Source: Telmatobacter sp. DSM 110680
GTDB lineage: Bacteria; Acidobacteriota; Terriglobia; Terriglobales; Acidobacteriaceae
Direction of reading: 5' to 3'
Assembly (NCBI RefSeq): GCF_039994875.1
Contig: NZ_CP121196.1
Coordinates: 1 to 64,000, forward strand
Length of the DNA stretch: 64,000 nucleotides
In this document: piece after piece, positions 15,644 through 24,231 of the stretch
Position numbering within the stretch: the stretch's first letter is position 1
Layout of the letters: the number at the start of each line of letters is the position of its first letter
Translations under genes and position numbers: made by a program
Notes under the pieces: generated by a model
What the model saw: only the letters and a program-made list of their open reading frames with translations
Told to the model about the DNA's origin: nothing
Databases searched by the model: none

Positions 15644-17719
15644 ATGTCCGATAAGCCTACTTTAGAAAGCCGAAATTTCCTTGAGCAGGCGACCGTGGGC
15701 ATTGTTCACGCTACCCCCGAGGGACACATTCTTCGCTGTAATGCGGAGTTCGCCGAGATCATCGGTTATCCGCGTGAAGAAGTACGCGGCCTAATGCTGC
15801 AGGAAATCACACCGGATGAGGATGGAGCGCAGGCTCTTTCGTCGTTTCAGAAACTTTGGACCGGAGCCAGCGATGCATTGAGCCTGGAGATTCGGCTGAT
15901 CCGCAAAGACGGTACGCTGACCTGGAGCAAGTTGACGGTATCGCTCCTGAGAGACCGGGAAGGCTGGCCTTCGCACCTGCTGGCACACGTAGAAGCCATC
16001 AAGGACCGCAAGAGCGTCGAGAGTGCAAATGTTGCGCTCGCCGAGCCGGCTACGCAGGTGAAGGAAGACCGATATCGGACTACCTTCGAAACCAGCCCGG
16101 ACGGAGTGCTGATTGCCCGCGCCGAAGATGGCAGGATTGTGGAAGCGAATCCGGCGCTGCTAAACATTCTGCAATTTAGCCGGGAAGAAGTGATAGGCCA
16201 TACTTCTCTGGAACTGGACATCTGGGCCGATGAGAGCGACACCTTCAAGATCGCGGAGGCGCTGCATGACAATGCAGCAGCGCGCGACTTGGAAGTCCGG
16301 TTACGGCGGAGAAATGGCGAGGTGTTCTGGGGACAGCTCTCGGCCTCATATGCTGATTTTGACGGGGAATCCTGCGTCATCTCTTATATCCGCGACGTGT
16401 CGGCGGCCAAGGCAGACGAAGAGAAGATTCGCAACCTGGCGTTTTACGACACATTGACGGGGTTGCCGAATCGCCGGCTGCTGTGGGAACGGCTACGCCA
16501 GGCGCTCATCTCCAGCATTCGGAGCGGCAGCAAGCATGCGTTGTTGTTCGTCGATCTGGATGGGTTCAAATCGCTGAACGATACGCTCGGGCACCACATC
16601 GGCGACCTGTTGCTGCAGGAAACCGGCCGACGCATCGCCGCTTGCGTGCGCGAAGTGGATACGGTGGCCCGGCTCGGCGGAGACGAATTCGTCATCATTC
16701 TTGAAGATCTGAGCCAGATTGCGGAGATTGCGGCGGCCCAGGCACGCACGGTCGGCGGCAAGATTCTGGCAGCCATCGACCAGCCGTTTTTGCTTGAAGG
16801 GCGCGAGTGCCACACCACATCGAGCATGGGCATTACGGTATTCGGCAATCAGAGCGAGAGCACCAATGAGGTGCTGCAGCAGGCTGATATTGCGATGTAC
16901 CAAGCCAAGGCGGCGGGACGAAACGCGATGTTCTTTTTTGCGCCGGCGCTACAAGCATCCGTCAATGCTCGCGTGGCGATGGAAAGAGACCTTAGGGCGG
17001 CCATCCGCGAGAATCAGTTTTCGCTGTTTTATCAGCCACAGCTGGACCGCGGCCTACTGACCGGCGCTGAAGCGCTTATCCGGTGGAACCATCCGACGCG
17101 GGGTCTGGTGTCGCCGCAAGAATTTGTACCTTTGGCGGAGGAGACAGGGCTTATTTTTCCGATGGGCAGCTGGGTAATGGAGACCGCCTGCATGCAGATC
17201 GCTGCATGGGCCAGCCGCAAAGAGGGCGAGCATCTGTCGGTGGCCGTCAATGTAAGCGCGAGAGAGTTCCGCCAGCCGAAATTTGTTGACCATGTTCTGA
17301 CGGCACTCGACCGAACCGGCGCCAACCCCAAGAACCTGAAGATTGAACTGAGCGAGACCATGTTTGCGGAAAACATTGAAGACGTGATCGCCCGGATGAA
17401 CAAGCTGAGGACGTACGGCATCCGATTCTCGCTGGAGGACTTCGGCACGGGTTACTCTTCGATGGCTTATCTGAAGCGTCTCCCGCTGGACCAGATCAAG
17501 ATTGATCGGGCGTTCGTGAACGACATTCTGAAGGATCCGATTAGTGGGGCGATTGCGCAGGCGATTATTTCGTTCGGTAAAGCGATGGGATTGTCGGTGA
17601 TTGCGGAAGGCGTGGAAACCGAAGAGCAAAGAGCGTTTCTGGCGAAGCTTGGCTGCCACTCGTTCCAGGGTTATCTCTTCAGCCATCCGCTACCTCTGGG
17701 GCAGTTCTACGAGAGCTAA
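15644..17719 (+). CDS. PAS-PAS-GGDEF-EAL cyclic-di-GMP enzyme
   Basis: A 691-residue soluble signalling protein. Two PAS domains lie at about residues 10-125 and 145-260. The GGDEF domain starts near residue 268 (YDTLTGLPNRRLL) with an intact active site RLGGDEF at about 343 and the product-inhibition site REVD placed five residues before it. The EAL domain follows from about 445 (EALIRWNHP, LSETMF, IKIDRAFV, AEGVETEEQ). The usual DDFGTG is EDFGTG here, an unusual swap at a metal-binding position that may lower phosphodiesterase activity. No membrane segment is present, so it is cytoplasmic. ATG 15644 was preferred to TTG 15581, although its ribosome site is weak. It is convergent with the STAS gene. 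Confidence 0.93.
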   Translation: MSDKPTLESRNFLEQATVGIVHATPEGHILRCNAEFAEIIGYPREEVRGLMLQEITPDEDGAQALSSFQKLWTGASDALSLEIRLIRKDGTLTWSKLTVSLLRDREGWPSHLLAHVEAIKDRKSVESANVALAEPATQVKEDRYRTTFETSPDGVLIARAEDGRIVEANPALLNILQFSREEVIGHTSLELDIWADESDTFKIAEALHDNAAARDLEVRLRRRNGEVFWGQLSASYADFDGESCVISYIRDVSAAKADEEKIRNLAFYDTLTGLPNRRLLWERLRQALISSIRSGSKHALLFVDLDGFKSLNDTLGHHIGDLLLQETGRRIAACVREVDTVARLGGDEFVIILEDLSQIAEIAAAQARTVGGKILAAIDQPFLLEGRECHTTSSMGITVFGNQSESTNEVLQQADIAMYQAKAAGRNAMFFFAPALQASVNARVAMERDLRAAIRENQFSLFYQPQLDRGLLTGAEALIRWNHPTRGLVSPQEFVPLAEETGLIFPMGSWVMETACMQIAAWASRKEGEHLSVAVNVSAREFRQPKFVDHVLTALDRTGANPKNLKIELSETMFAENIEDVIARMNKLRTYGIRFSLEDFGTGYSSMAYLKRLPLDQIKIDRAFVNDILKDPISGAIAQAIISFGKAMGLSVIAEGVETEEQRAFLAKLGCHSFQGYLFSHPLPLGQFYES

Positions 17720-17732
17720 GTCACCTGGGCAA

Positions 17733-17777
17733 GAGCCGGATCACTCAGGCTGTGCACGAGGCGACTGCATCCGGCTC
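17733..17777. terminator. inverted repeat between convergent genes
   Basis: GAGCCGGAT at 17733-17741 pairs with ATCCGGCTC at 17769-17777. It overlaps the end of the STAS gene and follows the GGDEF/EAL stop by 14 bp. There is no T-run, so it is at best a weak or factor-assisted end. Confidence 0.35.
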
Positions 17778-18086
17778 GGATTCGTAAACGCCGAAGAGCG
17801 GGAGAATGCCAACCATCTTCAAAGTCTTAGCGACGAACGGCGACGGGTTGACGAGTTTCACCGTGCCACCAACCTTATTGGCTTGACGAAGAGCATTCAC
17901 CAAAGAACCGATGCCCGACGAGTCGATGTAAGGGAGCGCCTCAAGGTCGAGGATGAGAAAGATGTGCCCGCTTGCCAGGGTCTGCTGGAAGGCGTTTTCG
18001 AACTGGCTGACAGCCTCTCCACTGGTCAGTCTTCCCTTTAGTTTCAGCGTACAAACAGCGCCAGATTCTTTAATGTCGAGATCCAC
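17745..18086 (-). CDS. STAS-domain anti-sigma factor antagonist
   Basis: 113 residues, a single STAS domain of the SpoIIAA/RsbV kind. The phosphorylatable serine lies in YIDSSGIGSLV at about residues 53-63, in the correct position. These proteins sequester an anti-sigma kinase when unphosphorylated. No anti-sigma kinase or sigma factor is encoded nearby, so its partner is elsewhere. It has a single-gene transcript ending against the GGDEF/EAL gene. Confidence 0.9.
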   Translation of the reverse strand: MDLDIKESGAVCTLKLKGRLTSGEAVSQFENAFQQTLASGHIFLILDLEALPYIDSSGIGSLVNALRQANKVGGTVKLVNPSPFVAKTLKMVGILPLFGVYESEPDAVASCTA

Positions 18087-18222
18087 GTCAGCCTATCTTC
18101 CAAGCGAAATTTCTCTTTACATTGAGAGTTGATACTTGCTAATCTCCAAGCCTCAACCTCCTGAGAATTAACACCATTTCCCCCATTGTCAAGCTAACTT
18201 TTACTGAAGCTGCCGGGACCGG

Positions 18223-20625
18223 ATGATCTCACCAGTGAATGATGCCGCTCTTGAAGTTGGCGTGATGCTTCTTTCTACGCCGGATGCCGTTTCACGCGCA
18301 TCGGTTATCGCCTCGGCGGTGGTGACGCAGCTGCCGAACTGTGCCTGCGCAGTTCACCGGTTCATTCAGCAAGACTCTGAAATTACCTGGAACGTGATTG
18401 GCCTGGCTGGAGACATTTCTCCGGAGCCATCGGCGACCGAATCGGGAAACCGGCTGATGGCACCGCTGGTGCTGGAAGTCCCGGAGATCCTGATTTATCC
18501 GAGCGCTGAGATTCTGCGTGAAGACTACTCCCATGTGCACATTTCGAGGTCTGTCTCATCGATTGCTTACGTACCCCTTCTGCAGGGAGAGGAACTGGCG
18601 GGAGCGGTAGAGATTCTGTTCTTTTCAGGAACCCCGCGACTGCAGGATCTGGAGGCTATTGCACCGATTATCCAGTTGGCGACTCCGGCAATTATTGCTT
18701 CGGAAGATTGGGAGTCGCAGCGGCAGGATCTGCTTGATTCCGTGCACCGGATGTCGCAGTTGTACGACCTGGAGAAGTCGCTGAATGCGACTCTCGACTT
18801 TGATGCGGTGACAGCCTTGGTCCCGGAGAAAGCGGCGGCAATGCTGCCGTGCCAGGCGATGCACTTATGGATGTTCGATGGAGATACGCTGCGCCTGATT
18901 TCGACGCAAGGAGAGGACGCGACGGTTGAAGTCGGGATGACGCAAGCAGCCGGCGAGGGATATGTAGCGGATATGGCCGAGGAGGGCGAAGGACTGCTGA
19001 TCGCCGAAGCCGATGATCAGCGGCTCGTGGCGCGCAATTCCCGGCTCGATGCTGAATTAAATGTTCCCCCGGTGACGAATGCTCTGCTGGTTCCGCTGAT
19101 GCAGGACGACGCGGAGGTCGGTGTTCTTGAGGCCGTCAACAAGCAGGATGGGGTTTTTGACGACGATGACCAGTTCCTGATGATGTCGATGGCTGAGACG
19201 ATTTCGAGCGCGCTCAAGAACGCGAGCCTGATGCTTGCGGAGCGAAAGCTGGAGATTCTGAAGGCGCTGGTGGACGTGAGCACCGAGATCACGTCAACGC
19301 TGCGTCTGGAGCGGCTGCTGGGGATCATCGCCAACAGCCCTCAGCATGTGCTGCCTTACGAACGGTGCGCGATTGCGCTGGATCAGCGCGGCAAACTGCA
19401 ACTGAAGGCCGTATCGGGGATGGCGACGCTGCCGCTTGGCGATATCACCGTGGAGCGGCTGAACCAGCTGATGCGCTGGCTGGCGACAGAAACCGAGCTT
19501 GTGTACATCCGCCAACTTGATAGTGCCGGCGACGCAAAGCAGGAGGAGATTCCGGGACCGGTTCAAGAGTACTTCGCGGCCACGGGATTTCGGGCGCTCT
19601 ATGCCATACCGTTGAGCGACGATCAGGGTCGCGTGGGTGTACTGACCTACGAAAGCAGCAACGCTGACTTCCTCGATGTTCCCCATATCGAGATGATCAA
19701 GATTCTGGCTGGGCAGGCCACAGTGGCGATTCGTAACGCCCTGCTCTATCGCGATGTGCCGCTGATCAGCCTGATCGAGCCGCTGGTCAGGAAGAAGCGG
19801 GCACTTCTGAACAGTCGGAGGGGCCGGTGGATGACGATCGGCATTCTGTTTGAGTGTGTGCTGTTCTTTTCGTTTTTTCCATTGCCGATGCGGGTGACAG
19901 GAGAAGCGGTGGTGGCTCCGCAGCACATGGTCACGATTGCCGCGCCCTTCGATGGCAATGTTACGGCGGTCTATGCGCACGAAGGGCAGCGCGTGACAAG
20001 CGGAGAGGTTCTGGGCGCGATCAACGACTGGCAATGGCGTGCCGATGTTGCGTCGTCGGAAGCGAAGTATCAGCAGGCGATGCTGGTGATGCAGAACGAT
20101 CTTTCTCGCGGCGCCGCACAATCGGGCGCCGACCGGGAACAGGCAGAATTCCTGCGTGCGGAGATGGAGCGTGCACGCACCCGCGTTGAGGGTGCGAAAC
20201 TGCGGTCTCCCATTGATGGCATCGTAGTAACGCCAGATCTGCAAAACGTGGCAGGTAAGCACCTGGATGCGGGCAATGCGTTCGCACAGGTGCTGGACCT
20301 CTCTTCAGCGCTGGTGCAGATTTCTATTCCTGAGCGCGACACGTTGCTGATGAGTGCGGGTGAACATGTTGCGATCAAGCTCGACAGTTATCCTCAACGG
20401 ACGTGGCGTGGAACGGTGTCGGTGGTAAGTCCCGAGGCAAAAGCAGAGGACGGCGACCGCACATTTACGGTGGAAGTGCCGCTTTCGAATGCGGATGCAA
20501 GCTTGCGTGCCGGAATGACGGGGCGAGCGAAGATTTCTCTGGGCTGGAAACCTGCTGGATATGTTCTGCTGCGACGTCCGGCACTTTGGGGCTGGCAAAC
20601 ACTCTGGAACTGGATTGGGTGGTAG
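18223..20625 (+). CDS. GAF-domain sensor fused to a HlyD-type adaptor
   Basis: An 800-residue fusion and the first gene of a three-gene operon. Three GAF-like domains occupy about residues 15-165, 190-345 and 355-510. A single membrane segment lies at about 535-556 (GILFECVLFFSFFPLPM). The periplasmic part is a membrane-fusion adaptor with split biotinyl-lipoyl halves (VVAPQHMVTIAAPFDGNV at about 564 and SPIDGIVVTPDLQNVAGKHL at about 663), a coiled hairpin and a beta-barrel. The GAF part would be cytoplasmic and could sense a small ligand; the HlyD part would bridge the periplasm. The operon has no obvious ABC, RND or TolC gene. ATG 18223 is the only strong start. Confidence 0.85.
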   Translation: MISPVNDAALEVGVMLLSTPDAVSRASVIASAVVTQLPNCACAVHRFIQQDSEITWNVIGLAGDISPEPSATESGNRLMAPLVLEVPEILIYPSAEILREDYSHVHISRSVSSIAYVPLLQGEELAGAVEILFFSGTPRLQDLEAIAPIIQLATPAIIASEDWESQRQDLLDSVHRMSQLYDLEKSLNATLDFDAVTALVPEKAAAMLPCQAMHLWMFDGDTLRLISTQGEDATVEVGMTQAAGEGYVADMAEEGEGLLIAEADDQRLVARNSRLDAELNVPPVTNALLVPLMQDDAEVGVLEAVNKQDGVFDDDDQFLMMSMAETISSALKNASLMLAERKLEILKALVDVSTEITSTLRLERLLGIIANSPQHVLPYERCAIALDQRGKLQLKAVSGMATLPLGDITVERLNQLMRWLATETELVYIRQLDSAGDAKQEEIPGPVQEYFAATGFRALYAIPLSDDQGRVGVLTYESSNADFLDVPHIEMIKILAGQATVAIRNALLYRDVPLISLIEPLVRKKRALLNSRRGRWMTIGILFECVLFFSFFPLPMRVTGEAVVAPQHMVTIAAPFDGNVTAVYAHEGQRVTSGEVLGAINDWQWRADVASSEAKYQQAMLVMQNDLSRGAAQSGADREQAEFLRAEMERARTRVEGAKLRSPIDGIVVTPDLQNVAGKHLDAGNAFAQVLDLSSALVQISIPERDTLLMSAGEHVAIKLDSYPQRTWRGTVSVVSPEAKAEDGDRTFTVEVPLSNADASLRAGMTGRAKISLGWKPAGYVLLRRPALWGWQTLWNWIGW

Positions 20626-20630
20626 GTGTT

Positions 20631-21593
20631 ATGAAAAGTGCTTTGGCCTGCGTGGCTCGTTCCTATTGGTCAATCGCGATCAAGACTGCCGCGATCACTG
20701 CAGCCGGGATCACGTTTGCCTGTGCCGGCTGCGATTCGCATCCTGCGGCGGTGGACGCGAGCGCGACTGCGGCTGCGGTGAGTATTCCACCGCCGAAAGC
20801 CGCACCTGAGAATTCGAATGCAACGATTCCGGAGGCATCCGATCCAAAGTCATTCATAACCAGCGGGCCGCTGGTTGCCGAACAGCAAGCCGATATTGCG
20901 GCGGAACGCAACGGTCGCATTGTGAGCATCAATGTGCGCATTGGCGACCGCGTGAAAAAAGGACAGCTGCTTGCTCAGCTAGACGATCGAAGCCTGCTCT
21001 CGGCCTGCGTATCCCAGAAGGCGCGCATGGCGTCGGCGCAGGCTCAGCTTCGGGAGTGGCAAGCCGAGCAACTAACCGCCGAATCCGATCTGCGGCGTGC
21101 GGACGCCATGCGGGATGCAAAGATCATCAGCGAAGAAAACTGGGAACATGCGAAGTATCGTGTGGACGAAACCATTGCTGAGGTCGCGCGCTTCCGCGAA
21201 GAGGCCGCTGCCGCCGATGCCGATCTGAGTACAGCTAATCTACAACTGGAACAGTCACGCATCGTTGCTCCATTTGCGGGCGTGGTAGGACGCAGTTCCG
21301 TGCGCCCTGCGCAAGAAGTAAAACCGGGAGATGTACTTTTCTGGATTACGGCAGAGGCACCATTGCAGGTGCTATTCACGGTGCCCGAAACAGCCATGGG
21401 ATTCTTCACAAAAGGGAAATCGCTGGAAATGACGACTGCTGATTATCCCGGACTGCATCAGCGGGGACGCATCGTTCGGGTAAGCCCCGTTGTGGACCCG
21501 GCCAGCGGCAGCATCCAGGTGATTGGCGGAGTCGTGCAGCCATCGCCGCAACTCAAGCCGGGAATGACCATGCAGGTGCGGCTGGCGCCATGA
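20631..21593 (+). CDS. HlyD/RND-type periplasmic adaptor, possible lipoprotein
   Basis: 320 residues from ATG 20631, 5 bp after the GAF-HlyD stop. An N-terminal signal segment ends at ITFACAGCDSH, where Cys could be a lipidation site, although the lipobox is poor. The HlyD fold follows: lipoyl half AAERNGRIVSINVRIGDRV at about 80, a long coiled hairpin (about 115-210, Ala/Glu/Arg-rich), lipoyl half IVAPFAGVVGRSSVRPAQEV at about 215 and barrel strands to the end. It probably partners the two other HlyD domains of the operon. Its stop overlaps the next start by 4 bp (ATGA), which implies translational coupling. Confidence 0.88.
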   Translation: MKSALACVARSYWSIAIKTAAITAAGITFACAGCDSHPAAVDASATAAAVSIPPPKAAPENSNATIPEASDPKSFITSGPLVAEQQADIAAERNGRIVSINVRIGDRVKKGQLLAQLDDRSLLSACVSQKARMASAQAQLREWQAEQLTAESDLRRADAMRDAKIISEENWEHAKYRVDETIAEVARFREEAAAADADLSTANLQLEQSRIVAPFAGVVGRSSVRPAQEVKPGDVLFWITAEAPLQVLFTVPETAMGFFTKGKSLEMTTADYPGLHQRGRIVRVSPVVDPASGSIQVIGGVVQPSPQLKPGMTMQVRLAP

Positions 21594-23731
21594 ATCTAGT
21601 CGAAGCACTCGATGCAGCACTTCCGGAGATTCCGAAGGAGCGACTGGCGCGCAGCCGGCCGCCTCAACTCGATCCGGATCTGGTGACTCACGAGACTGTC
21701 CTCGATGGCGAACCCGTGATCGGAGTTCTGCAGCGGGGAAAGAACAACTACTACCGCTTTAGCCCAGCGCAGTGGGAGCTTGCTGGTTTATTCGATGGCC
21801 AGAGGTCATACGAAGAAGTTGCAGAGATTTATTCAGCCAAGACCGGCACTGCTGTTGGCGCAGAACAAATTCGGGAGTATGCCGACCAGTTGGATTCTAC
21901 CGGCCTGCTTTATGAGACGCACCAGGAAAAGAACCTTGCCATGCGTGACAAACTGCTGGCTCAGCGCAGTCGGCGCGCAGAATCAAAGATCAACTTCGCA
22001 CACATCAGTTTTTCCGCATGGGATCCAGATCGATATCTTGGCTGGCTCGATGGGTGGGCAGGCAACTTTATCTACAGCCGATGGTGCGTTCTGACGGCCG
22101 TGCTTCTGTTTGCTTTTGAAGCTGTTGTGGTGGTGAACAACTGGCATTCCATGGGTCCGGATACGGCATTGTTCTTCAACTTCGCACAAAAGAGCGCTAT
22201 CGAATTCGCGCGTTTCTGGGTTCTGATCCTGTTTGTCGGCTTTCTGCATGAAAGCGCACACGGGCTCACCTGCAAGCACTATGGCGGCCAGGTGCACAGC
22301 ATGGGGCTGATGTTCTTGTACCTTGTGCCCTGCTTCTTTGTGGATGTAACCGAGAGTTGGGTTTCCGGGACGAAGATACAGCGGTTGGCAACCATCATTG
22401 CCGGCATCTGGATTGAGCTGGTGGTATGTGCGATTGCGATGATGTTCTGGCTGCAGACGCCCGCGGGGGGATGGTTCCACAGTTCCATGTACGAGTTCAT
22501 TCTGCTGACTGGATTCGCAGCCGTAGTCATCAATCTGAACCCGCTGATCAAGCTGGATGGGTATTATCTGCTGACCGAGATCATCGAAATCCCTGATCTG
22601 AAAGAACGATCCACGGCATTCCTGTCGGCGTGGGTGCAGGCTAAGGTACTGAGGCTGCCGGTTGAGGTCCCGATTGTGCCGCGGCGCCGGGTCGCCCTTT
22701 TCTCGATTTACTGCATCGCATCCGGCCTTTACAGCTACATTCTGCTTTTTCTCGTGGTTCGATTCTCATACCGACTCGGGTCACGATGGTTTGCGGAGTT
22801 GGCTATTCTCCCGGCCGGGGCCCTTGCTTTTGTTTTGTATCGCTCCCGTTTGCGCTCGCTGAGGCGCGTGATGGGGGAGTTCTGGGATCGGAACATGAAA
22901 TCACGTTTCCGGTGGCGTGCGGCCTACTGGTTTGTGGCACTCGGGGTCGTTGCCCTGCTGTTTGTTCCGCTATGGCGCGATCGGGAAGACGCATTCTTCG
23001 TTGTTGAACCTTTGGAATCTCACACAATCTGCGCGGCCGTTCCGGGCCACATTGATGGTGTTCTTGTGCAGGAAGGCCAGAAGGTTCATGCAGGGGAAGC
23101 GGTGCTTCACATGACGAGCACAATCGCAACGGGAATGGGCTCCGCAGCGCTGGCAGAAACAAAGAATGCTCGGTATAAGACGTTTGATTCGCAGATTCAA
23201 GGGCAAAGCATTGGAACCGCAGCGGCTCAACAAGTGGCCGCGCAGCGGATGACTAGTCTTGCCAAGGAGGCTCAATCGTCGCTCGAACTCACTTCGCCTG
23301 TCGACGGCACGGTTGTGAGTGAAGATCCTGCGCTGCTGCTGGATGAGGATGTGGGCTACGGCCAACCGCTGCTTCGCATCGCAGATGGAACGAGAGTGGT
23401 TCGCGTCTTCGTGCCGGCACCCGCGCTCAATCGGGTCTCTTCCAATGCCGAGGTGGCGCTTGCGCTACCGGGTCAGTTTTCGCTGCTGCGGTTGAAGATG
23501 CCAGCGCCGGCTGGGGAACCGGGTACGCTCCCAGCCGGCCTGGTTGCAACTGAGAAATACCAAGGCATCAAGCTTCCCGTCTTTTACAACTCGCTGATTC
23601 AGCTGCCAGCGACGGGAGGAAATCCGATGTACGGTCTTGCGGGGAGGGCTATGATTTTCGGAGTTCGAAGGAGTCTAGCCGACCGCATCGGAAGTGCACT
23701 TGCAAACGTAGTGAAGGCCCACGTGTGGTGA
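21590..23731 (+). CDS. PqqD-like/M50 zinc metalloprotease/HlyD fusion
   Basis: 713 residues. Residues about 20-105 resemble the PqqD/RiPP-recognition fold (DLVTHETVLDGEPVIGVLQR, then LAGLFDGQRSYEEVAEIY). A multi-pass membrane M50 region follows: zinc motif HESAHGLTCKHYGG at about 220-233 and the third-ligand motif NLNPLIKLDGYYLL at about 310-323. A C-terminal adaptor part begins near residue 480 with lipoyl halves (VPGHIDGVLVQEGQKVHAGE and SPVDGTVVSEDPALLLDED). This resembles proteins annotated as putative peptide zinc metalloproteases in bacteriocin-type clusters such as YydH. The likely role is membrane processing and export of a small peptide; the gene at 23843 is the best local candidate substrate (inference). 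Confidence 0.85.
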   Translation: MNLVEALDAALPEIPKERLARSRPPQLDPDLVTHETVLDGEPVIGVLQRGKNNYYRFSPAQWELAGLFDGQRSYEEVAEIYSAKTGTAVGAEQIREYADQLDSTGLLYETHQEKNLAMRDKLLAQRSRRAESKINFAHISFSAWDPDRYLGWLDGWAGNFIYSRWCVLTAVLLFAFEAVVVVNNWHSMGPDTALFFNFAQKSAIEFARFWVLILFVGFLHESAHGLTCKHYGGQVHSMGLMFLYLVPCFFVDVTESWVSGTKIQRLATIIAGIWIELVVCAIAMMFWLQTPAGGWFHSSMYEFILLTGFAAVVINLNPLIKLDGYYLLTEIIEIPDLKERSTAFLSAWVQAKVLRLPVEVPIVPRRRVALFSIYCIASGLYSYILLFLVVRFSYRLGSRWFAELAILPAGALAFVLYRSRLRSLRRVMGEFWDRNMKSRFRWRAAYWFVALGVVALLFVPLWRDREDAFFVVEPLESHTICAAVPGHIDGVLVQEGQKVHAGEAVLHMTSTIATGMGSAALAETKNARYKTFDSQIQGQSIGTAAAQQVAAQRMTSLAKEAQSSLELTSPVDGTVVSEDPALLLDEDVGYGQPLLRIADGTRVVRVFVPAPALNRVSSNAEVALALPGQFSLLRLKMPAPAGEPGTLPAGLVATEKYQGIKLPVFYNSLIQLPATGGNPMYGLAGRAMIFGVRRSLADRIGSALANVVKAHVW

Positions 23732-23741
23732 TTAGGCCAAA

Positions 23742-23770
23742 ACGGCGACCGCTCAAGAGCTGGTCGCCGT
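23742..23770 (-). terminator. strong hairpin terminator between convergent M50 and peptide genes
   Basis: ACGGCGACC pairs perfectly with GGTCGCCGT, with further GCTC / GAGC pairing inside. Read on the minus strand it is followed by TTTT, so it fits an intrinsic terminator for the small peptide gene. It starts 10 bp after the M50 stop and may also end that operon. Confidence 0.75.
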
Positions 23771-23842
23771 CAAATCTCCTGGGAAGTGACAGCTGCGACA
23801 GTGTTGGGGAAGCCGTAGCATGTCCTTTCCGAACTACTCAAC

Positions 23843-24022
23843 CTAGTAGAGCGCCTTGCTGGTTCTCATGCTGGTTCTCATGCTGGTTCGCATGGCGGTC
23901 ACTTTGTTGGAGGCGGTTGCAAGCTTGGCTGCGGCGACGGGGCCACTGGCCTTGGTGGTCGACTTTTTGGTTGAAGACTTGGAAGTGCTGTTGCCGATCA
24001 GAGATTTCTTCGTGATTGCCAT
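23843..24022 (-). CDS. small Ser/Thr/Lys-rich peptide, candidate precursor or export substrate
   Basis: 59 residues. The N-terminal half is rich in Ser, Thr and Lys (MAITKKSLIGNSTSKSSTKK at the start), followed by an Ala-rich middle. The tail has three copies of a 12-bp unit encoding MRTS, then KALY. It has no signal peptide, no Cys and no similarity I recognise. ATG 24022 has GGGAGA at ideal spacing; ATG 24028 is too close to it. A canonical sigma-54 promoter lies about 50 bp upstream and a terminator downstream, so this is a separate, tightly controlled unit. It converges on the M50/HlyD operon and follows the sigma-54 activator gene. The basic, low-complexity composition would also fit a small nucleic-acid-binding protein. 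Confidence 0.7.
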   Translation of the reverse strand: MAITKKSLIGNSTSKSSTKKSTTKASGPVAAAKLATASNKVTAMRTSMRTSMRTSKALY

Positions 24023-24070
24023 TGTCATTCTCCCAGGATTGGAATTGAACTGATTTACGTAGACCTAGGT

Positions 24071-24086
24071 TGCAAGCGGCATGCCA
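24071..24086 (-). promoter_or_regulatory. sigma-54 (-24/-12) promoter of the small peptide gene
   Basis: On the minus strand the sequence is TGGCATGCCGCTTGCA. The GG and GC dinucleotides are 10 bp apart, as required, with TGGCA and TTGCA elements. The predicted start is near 24060, giving a leader of about 38 bases that contains GGGAGA. A sigma-54 activator gene sits 146 bp upstream on the same strand. Confidence 0.8.
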
Positions 24087-24187
24087 AACTAAACCTGTCG
24101 CAGGATATTTCCATAAGTCCAAGTAACAATTAGCCTTATATAAATATTGAAATCTTGTGCTCTAGCCAAGAGAGTGTTGTATCGGGT

Positions 24188-24220
24188 TTAAAAATTAATC
24201 TTTCACCGGTGAATTTTTAA
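24188..24220. promoter_or_regulatory. nested palindrome, candidate enhancer site for the sigma-54 activator
   Basis: TTCACCGGTGAA (24202-24213) is a perfect 12-bp palindrome. The flanking TTAAAAATT (24188-24196) and AATTTTTAA (24212-24220) form an outer inverted repeat. It lies about 120 bp upstream of the sigma-54 promoter, a usual distance for an upstream activating site, and 12 bp after the activator stop codon. Confidence 0.5.
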
Positions 24221-24231
24221 CCACATGCGGG

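Noticed and set aside
18351..18364. TTCACCGGTTCA similar to the palindrome at 24202
   Set aside because: It lies inside coding sequence and lacks the symmetric half; likely chance.
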